From Polaribacter sp. IC073 (GTDB lineage Bacteria; Bacteroidota; Bacteroidia; Flavobacteriales; Flavobacteriaceae): 64,000 nt of DNA. The notes under the pieces are model-generated. The model was not told the origin of the DNA, made no database searches, and saw only the letters and a list, made by a program, of their open reading frames with translations. Position numbers and translations under genes: made by a program. Location: NCBI RefSeq assembly GCF_007997075.1, contig NZ_VORS01000003.1, forward strand, positions 310,001 through 374,000, read 5' to 3'. Shown piece by piece: positions 10,023-19,589 of this stretch (the stretch's first letter is position 1; each line of letters starts with the position of its first letter).

Positions 10023-10056
10023 AAAAAAGGAGCAATGCTAGCATTGCTCCTTTTTT
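10021..10056. terminator. Bidirectional terminator between phosphatase and wzc
   Basis: A perfect 22-bp palindrome (10029-10050, arms GGAGCAATGC/GCATTGCTCC around TA) has an A-run on its left and a T-run on its right. It can stop transcription of both convergent genes. Confidence 0.9.
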
Positions 10057-10077
10057 GTTCTTTTGCATTCCGTAGTG

Positions 10078-12459
10078 CTAACTTTTAGAAAAAAGTTTCT
10101 TGTACCAAGGTTTTGTCTCCTCAGCAAGGTATCCATAGCCGTAACTTCCATAACCTCCATAGCCATAGCCATAACTTCTTTTAGGATCTGTATCATTCAA
10201 AACAATGGCCATGTTTGGCAATCTTTTCGTTCTGTACAATTCTTCGGGTACTGCCAACAACCTTTTGTCTAAATAATTTGCTCTCACAACATACAAGAAC
10301 ATGTCTGCATATTTCGCAATTAATAGCGTATCGGTTACTAAGTTTACAGGCGCGGTGTCTACCACTACATAATCATACGTCCCGCTATTCTTTATCTCAG
10401 AAAATAATTTTTCAATACTAGCACTACTTAACAATTCCGCAGGATTCGGTGGTATTGCTCCCGAAGAAATAATGTCCAACCCTTTTGCCTCTGGTATGTT
10501 AAATTTTAATTCCTCTAAAGAAAGCTCGTTGCTGGTAATGTAGTTGGTCACTCCTTTTTTACTTTCTAATCCTAAGTATTCAGTCACTTTCGGAGCTCTT
10601 AAATCCATCCCCAACAACAACACCTTCTTCCCAGAAAGCGCCAACGTAGCCGCTAAGTTTATAGCAATAAAAGATTTTCCTTCTCCACTGGTGGTAGACG
10701 TAATAAAAATAAATTTCTTAGCATCCTTTTTACCCGCCATCATAAAATCTAAATTGGTCCGAACCAATCGAAAAGCTTCAGAACCACTCGATCTTTCGTC
10801 AAAACCAACAATGATCTTCTCTTTTGTTTCAGATTGCGGAATGTCTCCTAAGAAAGGAACCGTTAAAGCACTTTCAAGATCCTTTTTATTGTGCACCTTG
10901 GTGTCTAATAAATTTCTCAAATAAATAATGATGAATGGAATGAGCAATCCTAATAACAAGGCCGCTAAATAAACTATTCTTTTCTTAGGAGACACAGGAA
11001 TGCCCGAACTGTAGGCAACATCAATTATTTTTGCATTCGACACGGTGACTGCTAATGAAATTGCCGTCTCTTCTTTTTTCTTTAGTAAATAAGAATACAA
11101 GCCCGCAATTATTTCTTGCTGTCTCGCAATGTCTATAAAACCTCTTTCTAAAGAAGGAATGGCATTTAATTTAGAGTTCACTCGCACCGCCTCTTTACTG
11201 ATCTGATTGTATTGTGTTTCTAACGATGAAATGAGGTTTGAAATGCTATTCTTTAAATTCGATTTTAAAGACGTGATTTCTTTTTGATATTGGATGATTT
11301 GAGGGTTTTTACTTCCCGCATTGATACTCAACCTGTTTTTGTAAATGACTAATTCGTTAAAATTTTGAATAGCAGTCGCAATTGATGGATCTGAAAACCC
11401 TAAATTTTGTGGCAAAGTTTCGTCTGTATTCGATGGTTGCTGGAGGTTCTTCAAGACACCTTCGGCAATATTCAGTTCCGTTTGAATCTGAATTAATTTC
11501 TCATTATTGCTAGACGCCAATTCCAAGGCCAATTCACCTTCCGCAGAAAGCCCTGTAATGTCATTGTCTACTTTAAATTCCTTAATGCGGTCTTGTATCC
11601 CGCTTAAATCTTTTCCAATAGCGTACAACCTTTCATCAATAAAATCTTTTGTTTTTTTAGAAACTTCATTTTTATCATTGATCGCATCGATGTTGTATTG
11701 TCGCACCAATTCATCTAAAAAATCGGCTGCTTTTTCTTGAACGCGGTCATTGATTGTCAATAAGAGCACACTAGAGTTTTTGCTGATGGTGCTAACATTT
11801 ACGTTCTTTTTATAAAAATCTATAACTGCCCCCTTCTTCGTTAAAACGATGAAAAGGTCTTGCTCGAAGTCCTTTAATTTTTCGATTGTAAATGTCCCTA
11901 TATTCGCTTTTACAATGTCTCCAAAATTGTGTGTTGCAATAATTTCATCCGCTACATTTTTAAAAGAATATTGTTGCGCGTTTTTTTGAGAAACAATGAA
12001 TACGGTATCTCTTGCTAAGAACTTAGATTCTTTAGAAAGAAACTGAAATCGGATGGGTTTGTTGGTATAGATTTCCGACTTGATGACTCTTCCTTCTACA
12101 AAATAGTTGATGTCTAGGTTCAAAGAATCAACCACTTGCCCTATAATTTTTCTAGACTTGATAATTTCAATTTCATTGTCGGTGTTGTTGCTAGAACCGC
12201 CCCCTACAATCCCCATGTCTTTAAAAGCTTCCAACTCTTTCGAGATGCCAGATTTCTGATTGTCCTTTATCAAAATCGTTGTAGACGCCGTGTATTGCGC
12301 TGGCGTATAGCGCAAATAAATATACGCCACTAGTAGCGCTAAAACACCGCCCACTAAAAACCACTTCCAATGGAACAGGTATTTTTCTAATTCTTCTCTA
12401 ATATTTAATGTATCGTTCTCTTCTATGGGAGAATGAACGGCATTCTTTTGTTCTTGCAT
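10078..12459 (-). CDS. wzc: Wzc-type polysaccharide co-polymerase / tyrosine autokinase
   Basis: This inner-membrane protein regulates chain length and export of the polysaccharide. The 793 residues begin with a Wzz domain and a transmembrane helix near residues 35-52. A long periplasmic coiled-coil part follows, then a second transmembrane helix near 505-525. The C-terminal BY-kinase domain has Walker A (TSGEGKS, about residues 588-595), Walker A' (LLLGMDLRAP) and Walker B (VVVDTAP). The tail is a Tyr/Gly-rich cluster (SYGYGYGGYGSYGYGY), the usual autophosphorylation site. It follows wza by 2 bp and faces its likely phosphatase. Confidence 0.94.
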   Translation of the reverse strand: MQEQKNAVHSPIEENDTLNIREELEKYLFHWKWFLVGGVLALLVAYIYLRYTPAQYTASTTILIKDNQKSGISKELEAFKDMGIVGGGSSNNTDNEIEIIKSRKIIGQVVDSLNLDINYFVEGRVIKSEIYTNKPIRFQFLSKESKFLARDTVFIVSQKNAQQYSFKNVADEIIATHNFGDIVKANIGTFTIEKLKDFEQDLFIVLTKKGAVIDFYKKNVNVSTISKNSSVLLLTINDRVQEKAADFLDELVRQYNIDAINDKNEVSKKTKDFIDERLYAIGKDLSGIQDRIKEFKVDNDITGLSAEGELALELASSNNEKLIQIQTELNIAEGVLKNLQQPSNTDETLPQNLGFSDPSIATAIQNFNELVIYKNRLSINAGSKNPQIIQYQKEITSLKSNLKNSISNLISSLETQYNQISKEAVRVNSKLNAIPSLERGFIDIARQQEIIAGLYSYLLKKKEETAISLAVTVSNAKIIDVAYSSGIPVSPKKRIVYLAALLLGLLIPFIIIYLRNLLDTKVHNKKDLESALTVPFLGDIPQSETKEKIIVGFDERSSGSEAFRLVRTNLDFMMAGKKDAKKFIFITSTTSGEGKSFIAINLAATLALSGKKVLLLGMDLRAPKVTEYLGLESKKGVTNYITSNELSLEELKFNIPEAKGLDIISSGAIPPNPAELLSSASIEKLFSEIKNSGTYDYVVVDTAPVNLVTDTLLIAKYADMFLYVVRANYLDKRLLAVPEELYRTKRLPNMAIVLNDTDPKRSYGYGYGGYGSYGYGYLAEETKPWYKKLFSKS

Positions 12460-12461
12460 TC

Positions 12462-13247
12462 TTATCGGGTTAAAAGTGTAACAATTGCGATCAATGTACC
12501 TGTAATAGAGATGAACAACCCTGTATTGCTATTGCTGGAAGCAGACTGTATTCTTGCATAATTGTGCTCTACATAGACCACATCATTTTGTTGCAAGTAA
12601 AACACAGGAGAGGTAAATATTTTATTAGAACGGATGTCTAGTCGGTATTGTTTTTTCTTGTCCCCTTCTTCTCTAATCACCATAATATTATCTCTTCTCC
12701 CAGAGATGTTTAAATCTCCAGCCAACCCAATCGCATCTAAAATAGTGACTCTTTCATTTGGGATGTTAAAAGTTCCTGGTTTACTGACATCCCCTTGCAC
12801 GGTGATCTTAAAATTTGAAATCCGAATATTTACCGTAGGGTCCTTCACATAATCTGGTGCTAATTTAGACTTTAACAACCGAATGGTTTCTTCCCGTGTC
12901 AAACCACCTATCTTTAATTTCCCAAAGACAGGAAAATCGATTTCCCCCTTACTATCAATCAAATACGATAATTGTTGGGCTCTCCCCGCAACTGCATTCG
13001 TGGATGCCGCAAAAGAGACTGCGGGCAAATTAAAAGGTTTTACGGCTTCTAAATCATCTGAAGCAATGGTGATTTGTAATAAATCGTCTGGTTTAAAAAC
13101 AGTCTTGTACACATTGCTTACCTTTTCTTGATCGATGGCATCGTTCTGAAAATAAGCAATTTTTTTGTTAGACACACAGGACGACAAAAAAAGTACGAGT
13201 AAAAAGGTGATCAAAAGTGGGTTTCTATGTATGGAACATAAATTCAT
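12462..13247 (-). CDS. wza: Wza-type polysaccharide export outer-membrane lipoprotein
   Basis: This protein forms the outer-membrane export channel for the polysaccharide. It has a lipoprotein signal ending in LFLSSC, then a polysaccharide-export domain (YKTVFKPDDLLQITI), a SLBB-type domain (ITVQGDVSKPGTFNIPNE), and a hydrophobic C-terminal helix. I chose the ATG at 13247 because it gives a short lipoprotein signal. An upstream in-frame ATG at 13292 overlaps the capD stop as ATGA and would add 15 residues, which would suit translational coupling. It is tightly linked to wzc (2 bp). Confidence 0.9.
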   Translation of the reverse strand: MNLCSIHRNPLLITFLLVLFLSSCVSNKKIAYFQNDAIDQEKVSNVYKTVFKPDDLLQITIASDDLEAVKPFNLPAVSFAASTNAVAGRAQQLSYLIDSKGEIDFPVFGKLKIGGLTREETIRLLKSKLAPDYVKDPTVNIRISNFKITVQGDVSKPGTFNIPNERVTILDAIGLAGDLNISGRRDNIMVIREEGDKKKQYRLDIRSNKIFTSPVFYLQQNDVVYVEHNYARIQSASSNSNTGLFISITGTLIAIVTLLTR

Positions 13248-13288
13248 ATCAGTATTTTTTTTTTGCGAAAATAATATTTTAAATTGAC

Positions 13289-15187
13289 TCATTCGTGATT
13301 CCCATCTAATTTTTCATAAACAGAGTTGTTAGAAATAAATTCGGGTACAATTTCTTTGATGGCCTCCACAATCCGATTGTTGGTCAAATCATTGTTTTCT
13401 GCACACAAGCTCAGTATCCGTTCTTTAACTTCTGGAAACGCTGCATTCAATGATTTTGCAATCATTATTTTTTCATGGTAGGTTTTGGTCGTATTCTCTC
13501 CGTCTGCCAATAATTCTTCGTATAATTTCTCCCCAGGCCGCAACCCCGTTATTTGAATGTCAATATCCTCTGGATACACCAATCCTGACAGGGCAATCAT
13601 CCTTTTTGCCATGTCAAAAATCTTCACAGACTTCCCCATATCAAAAATATAAATTTCTCCGCCATCTCCCATCGTACCGGCTTCTAAAACCAAACGACAC
13701 GCTTCTGGTATGGTCATAAAATAGCGTGTAATGTCTTTATGGGTTACGGTTAATGGACCGCCTTTTTCTAATTGTCTTTTAAATAAAGGGATCACAGAAC
13801 CATTAGAGCCTAACACATTTCCAAAGCGGGTAATGGTAAATTTCGTGTCACTTTTTTCTTTGCTCAAGCACCCAATGTACAATTCTGCCACTCTTTTCGT
13901 AGCGCCCATTACATTGGTTGGGTTTACTGCTTTGTCTGTAGACACCATGACAAACCGCTCTACTTTGTGTTTTAAAGACAAGTCTGCAATGTTTTTAGTC
14001 CCGCAGATATTGATGCGCACGGCTTCATACGGACTTTTTTCCATCAAAGGAACGTGTTTGTATGCCGCTGCGTGAAATACTTTTTGAGGTTTGTATTTGG
14101 TAAAGATTTCTTCCATGCGTTTTACATCGCGAACATCCGCGACAATCGCTTTGAAGTTTTCGTTTCCGTTTTGAAGCAATTCTTGTTCCAAATCGTACAA
14201 AGGAGATTCAGACTGGTCTACCAAAATTAATACCTCTAAATTGTAGCCAGACAATTGTCTAGAAATTTCACTTCCTATCGAACCTGCGGCTCCTGTAACC
14301 AACACCACTTTTTGTGCCACTTCTCTTCTTACAATGGGGTTTTTAATAGAGATTACTTCCCTTCCTAACAAATCATCAATATTTATTTGTTTGATTTGGT
14401 TTGCTTGCAAGTCGCCACCAATCCATTTCGACAACGGAGGCACTATTTTCACCTCTACCCCTAAGCTTAAGAGTTCATCTGCAATTTCTAACAACCTGTT
14501 GGGTTTGATGTTTTGTATCGAAATGATGATTTCATCAATGTCATTTTTCTCAATAAAAGTTGTGTCTATTGCAGCTGTATTGTAAATTTTAATGCGATCT
14601 ATCTTCTTATTTACTTTGTTCACATCGTCATCAATAAAACCTAAAACATCATAATTGTGTCCTCTTTCTCTGTTTAAAGCCCCGTAAGACATGATTCCTG
14701 AATCTCCTGCGCCGTAAATAAGCACATTGGTAATTGTCTTCAACTCTGTAGAGATCACTTCATAAAATGCTTTGAAAACATACCTGCTAATGATCAACAA
14801 GAATACAGCGACTAAATAATGAATCAAGACTATAGACTTCGGAATTGTAAAGCCTTTGTAAATTTCAAAAAACTGATTCACAATGACTAAAAAACCGATA
14901 CAAATACTGAATATGGTCACCCCAAAAAAGACATTAAACACGTCTTTGACCCCTGTATGTCTTATAATTCCTTTGTAAGAACCTACCAAAAGAAAACTAA
15001 CCAAGGCAACAATGGCTATGACAGGTATTTGTGCTGTTAGGTTCGAATGGTCAAAATTGAGACTGAGATTGAACCGTATGGCATAGGCAACTATAAATGC
15101 AAAACACACAAGCAATACATCGATGCATAGGACTAACCATTTAGAGGCATATTTTTTTAGCGCTTTTAAAAAGAAGTTTCTTATCAT
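13289..15187 (-). CDS. Membrane nucleotide-sugar 4,6-dehydratase (CapD/PglF/FlaA1 family)
   Basis: The long CapD/PglF type of SDR dehydratase turns UDP-GlcNAc into a UDP-4-keto-6-deoxy sugar. From the chosen start (MIRNFFLK, at 15187) it has 632 residues. About four N-terminal transmembrane helices are followed by a CoA-binding-like Rossmann domain (LIYGAGDSGIMSYGAL). The catalytic SDR domain has VLVTGAAGSIGSEISRQL and a VSTDKAVNPTNVMGATKR active site, where the family's Tyr is replaced by Met as in PglF. An in-frame ATG at 15244 would overlap the aminotransferase and is less likely. The downstream partner is the aminotransferase gene that precedes it in the operon. Confidence 0.92.
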   Translation of the reverse strand: MIRNFFLKALKKYASKWLVLCIDVLLVCFAFIVAYAIRFNLSLNFDHSNLTAQIPVIAIVALVSFLLVGSYKGIIRHTGVKDVFNVFFGVTIFSICIGFLVIVNQFFEIYKGFTIPKSIVLIHYLVAVFLLIISRYVFKAFYEVISTELKTITNVLIYGAGDSGIMSYGALNRERGHNYDVLGFIDDDVNKVNKKIDRIKIYNTAAIDTTFIEKNDIDEIIISIQNIKPNRLLEIADELLSLGVEVKIVPPLSKWIGGDLQANQIKQINIDDLLGREVISIKNPIVRREVAQKVVLVTGAAGSIGSEISRQLSGYNLEVLILVDQSESPLYDLEQELLQNGNENFKAIVADVRDVKRMEEIFTKYKPQKVFHAAAYKHVPLMEKSPYEAVRINICGTKNIADLSLKHKVERFVMVSTDKAVNPTNVMGATKRVAELYIGCLSKEKSDTKFTITRFGNVLGSNGSVIPLFKRQLEKGGPLTVTHKDITRYFMTIPEACRLVLEAGTMGDGGEIYIFDMGKSVKIFDMAKRMIALSGLVYPEDIDIQITGLRPGEKLYEELLADGENTTKTYHEKIMIAKSLNAAFPEVKERILSLCAENNDLTNNRIVEAIKEIVPEFISNNSVYEKLDGNHE

Positions 15188-15215
15188 TTTTATATTTAGA
15201 ATGAACTTCGCGAAG

Positions 15216-16349
15216 TTACAATAATTTCTTGATTGACTTTGCAATTCGGTCTCTATCCGACGTTGTCAAATTAGATCCAGAAGGCAAACACACCCCTTTC
15301 TCAAATAACGCTTCCGCTACTGCAGCGCCATAATAGGCACAGTCTTTAAAAACGGGTTGCAAGTGCATTGGTTTCCATAGAGGGCGAGATTCTATGTTGT
15401 CTTTTTCTAGTTGCAAACGCAATGCTTGGCTGGTAAACCCTGCTTTCTCCTCATCTATAACAATACAGCTCAACCAATGATTTGAATGGTATTCTTTCGC
15501 AGGTTCCGTAAAAACAGTAACCCCCACAAACTCCTTAAAAAGTTCTTGATAAAAGTGATGCATGTCTCGGCGAAACCCAATATGTGCATCCAACACTTCC
15601 ATTTGTCCTCTTCCAATACCCGCAACAATATTGCTCATTCTATAGTTATATCCAATCTCAGAATGTTGGTAATGCACTGCTGTGTCTCTCGCTTGCGTGG
15701 CTAAGAACACTGCTTTATTTTTAGTTTCTTCGTTTCTGCAAACCAAAGCACCACCACCAGATGTTGTGATGATCTTATTGCCATTAAACGACAGGATTCC
15801 GAAATCTCCAAAGGTGCCACATTTTTGTCCTTTATACGTTGACCCTAATGCTTCTGCAGCGTCTTCAATTAACACAATTTCATACTTCTTTGCTATTGCA
15901 GCAACGGCGTCTATTTTTGCTGGCATTCCGTACAAATGCACCACGATGATTGCTTTCGGTTTTTTCCCTTTAGAAATTCCTGCTTCAATTGCTTGCTCTA
16001 AATATACAGGACATAGATTCCAGGTATCCTTTTCGCTATCTACAAAAACAGGATTTGCTCCTTGGTACGCTATTGGATTTGCCGATGCTGAAAACGTAAA
16101 ACTCTGGCAAAGCACATCGTCTCCATGTGTAACACCAGCCATCACCAATGCCAAATGTATTGCCGAAGTGCCAGAAGTTAAACACGCTACTTTAGAATTT
16201 TCTTTAACATAATTTTCTAAATCTTTTTCAAAACCATTCACATTAGGTCCTAATGGGGCAATCCAATTTGTATCGAAAGCCTCTTGTACGTATTTTTGCT
16301 CTGTGCCTCCCATGTGTGGAGAAGAAAGCCATATTTTAGATTGTTGCAT
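15216..16349 (-). CDS. DegT/DnrJ/EryC1/StrS sugar aminotransferase (PglE-like)
   Basis: This PLP enzyme aminates a nucleotide 4-keto sugar to the 4-amino sugar; here the CapD/PglF-like product is the obvious substrate. The start MQQSKIWLSSPHMGG at 16349 fits the family; an upstream ATG at 16400 would add 17 unusual residues. Visible motifs are LTSGTSAIHLAL (PLP phosphate site), IEDAAEALGS (Asp for the pyridine nitrogen) and LSFNGNKIITTSGGG, whose Lys forms the Schiff base. The 377-residue length is standard. It lies 28 bp upstream of the dehydratase start. Confidence 0.92.
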   Translation of the reverse strand: MQQSKIWLSSPHMGGTEQKYVQEAFDTNWIAPLGPNVNGFEKDLENYVKENSKVACLTSGTSAIHLALVMAGVTHGDDVLCQSFTFSASANPIAYQGANPVFVDSEKDTWNLCPVYLEQAIEAGISKGKKPKAIIVVHLYGMPAKIDAVAAIAKKYEIVLIEDAAEALGSTYKGQKCGTFGDFGILSFNGNKIITTSGGGALVCRNEETKNKAVFLATQARDTAVHYQHSEIGYNYRMSNIVAGIGRGQMEVLDAHIGFRRDMHHFYQELFKEFVGVTVFTEPAKEYHSNHWLSCIVIDEEKAGFTSQALRLQLEKDNIESRPLWKPMHLQPVFKDCAYYGAAVAEALFEKGVCLPSGSNLTTSDRDRIAKSIKKLL

Positions 16350-16699
16350 GGGTTTTATCTTTTTTAAAATTGTATTATTTTGAAAAATATTATTTTTCAT
16401 TATTGACTTCTAAAAACTCCTCAAAATAAATTGGATAACAAACATCATAATATAGGTTTTTATTAAATCTCGATTAGAGTAAGCTTTTTTTCTTTTTAAT
16501 ATTCTTTTTATTTATAAAAATTACAAATTAAAAAAGTCCTAAATGTAAATTATTTAACATAGATTTTATTTTTTTTTCATTGATAATATTGCCACATTTA
16601 AGCCCTAGAAACTATTCCTTTTTTAGCGAGCGTAATAACGCTTTTTAGGATATAACTGTTTTAAGATAGATTCTTATTTAATAAAAGGTACATTTCTTT
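16350..16699. other. AT-rich intergenic stretch without a gene
   Basis: The 350 bp between the aminotransferase and the ATP-grasp gene contain no credible reading frame. A short GC-poor hairpin near 16625-16645 might weakly terminate the ATP-grasp transcript on the minus strand. I did not find a convincing promoter match. The gap does suggest that the dehydratase-aminotransferase unit is transcribed separately from the upstream glycan genes. Confidence 0.4.
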
Positions 16700-17761
16700 T
16701 TATTTTTTCAGCAACTCTGTTTCTTTCATCAGTATAGGTAAAGCATCCACATCTCTTAAGAAAATTAAATCCTTTTCAAACTCGTACATTTTGTAACTAT
16801 GGTCAAAATCCTGGTCATTATTTAACAATCTAACGGTGTCTGATGCAAAATTAGCGCCAGCAGCAGCAAAGCATTGCGTAAAGGCTACATGCCTAACGTT
16901 AATTTCAGTAATATATGGTTTTCCGTTTTCATTCTCTTTAAAATCTACTGTAAAAAAACCGTGTTTGTTGGCTTTCGTATATTTAAATAGATGTTCCATT
17001 GCTCTGATTGCTCCTTCTACTAATTTTGGTTCGTTTAAAAGTCGACCAAAGGAAGTATTTCCTGTAATGCCAGATGGTGCTACCTTTGCCATTATATAAT
17101 TTACTCTTTCCGCACATGCTGTTCTTAAAAGTTTGCCATTATAGTATAACATTTTACAGGCTAAATTTCTACCAAGTAAAAATTTACTAGCAATAAACTC
17201 TTGCACGTTTGGATTTATTTGAATCCAGTTTTTTAAAGATTCTAAATCTTTAACCCTCAAAGAGCCTAAACCACTTGTACCACTGGTGCTTCTTACCCAG
17301 AAATTTTGACCTAAAACTTCAAAAACAGTATTTAGATCCGTTGAATTTCTCGAAAAAGTAACTGATGGAGGTACAATATCTAAATCCTTTAAAATTGCTG
17401 TCATTTTTGACTTATCAACTAATAATTCTGCTATAGAAAAATCAGGCAATAACACTTTACAAGGCAATGACTGATTTTCTTTTCTCTTACTCCACTCCAT
17501 TACTTCTAATTCAGGAAGTATAACGGCAGCATCGATATTGTTTTCTTTAATTATTTTTTCAATTTCAACCCAGTAATCTGGACTAGAAGCTGGTGGTACT
17601 AAAAATGTTTTATTAAACAATTCATTTTGATATAAACCGTAAGCGAGCGGATTTATATCCGTACCAAACAATTCAAACTTTTTATAAAAGCTGTATTTTT
17701 TTAATGCAATTGCAAAACTTCTAGGTGTTGGACCACCCACTCCTGTAATTAATATTTTCAT
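16700..17761 (-). CDS. CarB-like ATP-grasp ligase of the polysaccharide locus
   Basis: The 353-residue protein has a Rossmann-like pre-ATP-grasp domain (MKILITGVGGPTPRSFAIAL), then an ATP-grasp fold. Signs of that fold are FWVRSTSGTSGLGSLRV (nucleotide-binding strand and glycine loop), FIASKFLLGRNLACKMLYYNG and FFTVDFKENENGKPYITEINVR, which carries the metal-binding Glu/Asn residues. ATP-grasp enzymes join a carboxylate to an amine or thiol through an acyl phosphate. In this locus it could attach an amino acid or organic acid to an amino sugar. That role is inferred from position, 21 bp downstream of a sugar transferase gene. The true substrate is unknown. Confidence 0.8.
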   Translation of the reverse strand: MKILITGVGGPTPRSFAIALKKYSFYKKFELFGTDINPLAYGLYQNELFNKTFLVPPASSPDYWVEIEKIIKENNIDAAVILPELEVMEWSKRKENQSLPCKVLLPDFSIAELLVDKSKMTAILKDLDIVPPSVTFSRNSTDLNTVFEVLGQNFWVRSTSGTSGLGSLRVKDLESLKNWIQINPNVQEFIASKFLLGRNLACKMLYYNGKLLRTACAERVNYIMAKVAPSGITGNTSFGRLLNEPKLVEGAIRAMEHLFKYTKANKHGFFTVDFKENENGKPYITEINVRHVAFTQCFAAAGANFASDTVRLLNNDQDFDHSYKMYEFEKDLIFLRDVDALPILMKETELLKK

Positions 17762-17782
17762 TTTATGCTATTTATGTATATG

Positions 17783-18388
17783 TTAATTGCTCCCATCAAA
17801 AGGTAGCATAGGTCTCTCTTCTTTTTGGTTTACGCCTTCTTTTTTTATTACTTTCATCAATGTCATCCATAATATTTTCATATCCAGCATAAAACTGACA
17901 TGATTTATGTAATATACATCCAATTTAAACTTTTGAGTCCAAGAAATACTGTTTCTTCCATTTACTTGAGCCCAACCTGTGATCCCCGGCAGAACCTCAT
18001 GCCTTTTGAGTTGTTCATCGGAATACAAAGGAATATACTTGAATAACAAGGGTCTTGGTCCAATCAAACTCATATCCCCTTTCAATACGTTTATTAATTG
18101 TGGTAATTCGTCAATAGAAGCCTTTCTAATTATATTACCTATTTTTGTTATTCTTTTATAATCAGGCAACAGCGCACCATCTTTATCCTTTTCATCTGTC
18201 ATCGTCTTAAACTTTATAATACTAAATTTTTTTTTTTTGTAACCCGGTCTTTCTTGGAAAAATAAAGCATTGCCTTTATTTTGCCTCCGTAAAATCACAT
18301 AGGTAATTATGATGATTGGTAAAACTAGACTTAACGTTACTAAAGACAAAGTAATATCTAAAATTCTTTTAATAAACAAGCTATACAT
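17783..18388 (-). CDS. Small phosphoglycosyl transferase 1 (PglC-like sugar transferase)
   Basis: This monotopic enzyme moves a phospho-sugar from UDP-sugar to undecaprenyl phosphate, the first membrane step of repeat-unit assembly. The 201 residues match the minimal PglC form: one N-terminal membrane helix (LSLVLPIIIITYVIL), FFQERPGYKKK, then IIKFKTMTDEKDKDG, SIDELPQLINVLKGDMSLIGPRPLL with the catalytic Asp-Glu pair, and PGITGWAQVNGRN. Its start overlaps the stop of the upstream ATP-grasp fusion gene by one base (TAATG). A second, clearly related copy lies at 19590. Confidence 0.93.
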   Translation of the reverse strand: MYSLFIKRILDITLSLVTLSLVLPIIIITYVILRRQNKGNALFFQERPGYKKKKFSIIKFKTMTDEKDKDGALLPDYKRITKIGNIIRKASIDELPQLINVLKGDMSLIGPRPLLFKYIPLYSDEQLKRHEVLPGITGWAQVNGRNSISWTQKFKLDVYYINHVSFMLDMKILWMTLMKVIKKEGVNQKEERPMLPFDGSN

Positions 18389-19587
18389 TATTTCAGATAA
18401 GAAGTTAGTACAGATTTTAAACCTTTTTTAGCAGGCAATTGCCACAGTAATTTACACCAATCATGGTTTCCTTCAATAAAACCAGGACCATTTTCAGTGA
18501 TTACAATATCCCATCCAATAGAACGGTTTTGTGGATATAGTTTTGCGGCTTCCTTCACCATTATTAAAGTTTCGGACCAAAATGGAACTTGAAAACCAAC
18601 AATAGGAACTCCAGTTATTGGATGAATGGTCTGCTCTTCTTTAGTAATATCGCTATAAACACCAGCATCGGTAATTTTTCCTGTATGCTCGTCTATATTA
18701 GCCGCTAAATTACCTGCTGCCATATTATCAATAGGTAAGTTTACTGAAATTCTTTGACGACAACCTAAAAGTACTACTTCATTATTCTTATCTAGTTGCG
18801 TAAAAATCCGAACTGTATTTACTCCAGAAGGGGAGAGGTTATTTAAATCGGGATGTTGGATAATAAATTCTTCGACTAAGTCAAATTGATTATTAGCCAT
18901 ATAAGTAATTATAGAGTTTTCATCAAAGTCTTTAGCACTTGCCACTTTAACTCCTGCACCACATTTTCCATCAGATGACTTAAACACTATTTTTCCAGAT
19001 GGATTTTCTAAAAGTGTCTTTATTGACTCCTTATTGTCTTTTAAATCTTGTAAATCAGCTACCGTATGAATAACATATTTTTCATAAGATTTGAAAAACT
19101 GGCGCTTATCATCTAAAATGACACGCTCATCTTTAGGGTTCATTATAAGCTGGTATTCATACATATAACCTGTTCCTGCCCACTGTTCTTTCTCTAGTTT
19201 AGTTTTATCTAAATTTATTATTGCCCCTGAATACTTAATTTCTCTCAGTTTTTTTTCTCCTTCTAAATTTGTTATTATTATTTTTGGAGAAAGCTTTTCT
19301 ATTATTCTATCTAATCTCTCATTAGGCGACTTAATGTCTAGTGGAGCGTAAAAATTTCCACTATAATTAATTCCTAAAAAAGAAATTATACTTTTTCTTG
19401 ACTTTGGTAAAAAAACACCTATTGGTTGATTATGCGCTACTCCCAATAAATTTATTTCACTCGCTATTTTTATTGCTTCTTCTCTTAAGTTTAGAAAAGT
19501 AATAGTACCATTATTATCTTCAATAGCTATTTTTTTACCAAATTTAGCTACAGTTTCTTCAAGGTAATTTATTATATTAACTATCAT
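18388..19587 (-). CDS. Adenylation-domain fragment fused to sugar-transfer-associated ATP-grasp
   Basis: The 399-residue product appears chimeric. Residues 1 to about 130 look like the start of an AMP-binding adenylation domain (FGKKIAIEDNNGTITF, IGVFLPKSRKSIISFLGI, FYAPLDIKSPNERLDRII). The domain breaks off before the TSGSTG phosphate loop, so it cannot activate a substrate by itself. From about residue 140 an ATP-grasp domain of the sugar-transfer-associated type follows (GKIVFKSSDGKCGAGVKV, SGVNTVRIFTQLD, NLAANIDEHTGKI, GWDIVITENGPGFIEGNHDW). It lies between two sugar transferase genes. The ATP-grasp half is probably functional and may acylate a sugar. Confidence 0.78.
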   Translation of the reverse strand: MIVNIINYLEETVAKFGKKIAIEDNNGTITFLNLREEAIKIASEINLLGVAHNQPIGVFLPKSRKSIISFLGINYSGNFYAPLDIKSPNERLDRIIEKLSPKIIITNLEGEKKLREIKYSGAIINLDKTKLEKEQWAGTGYMYEYQLIMNPKDERVILDDKRQFFKSYEKYVIHTVADLQDLKDNKESIKTLLENPSGKIVFKSSDGKCGAGVKVASAKDFDENSIITYMANNQFDLVEEFIIQHPDLNNLSPSGVNTVRIFTQLDKNNEVVLLGCRQRISVNLPIDNMAAGNLAANIDEHTGKITDAGVYSDITKEEQTIHPITGVPIVGFQVPFWSETLIMVKEAAKLYPQNRSIGWDIVITENGPGFIEGNHDWCKLLWQLPAKKGLKSVLTSYLK

Positions 19588-19589
19588 CT

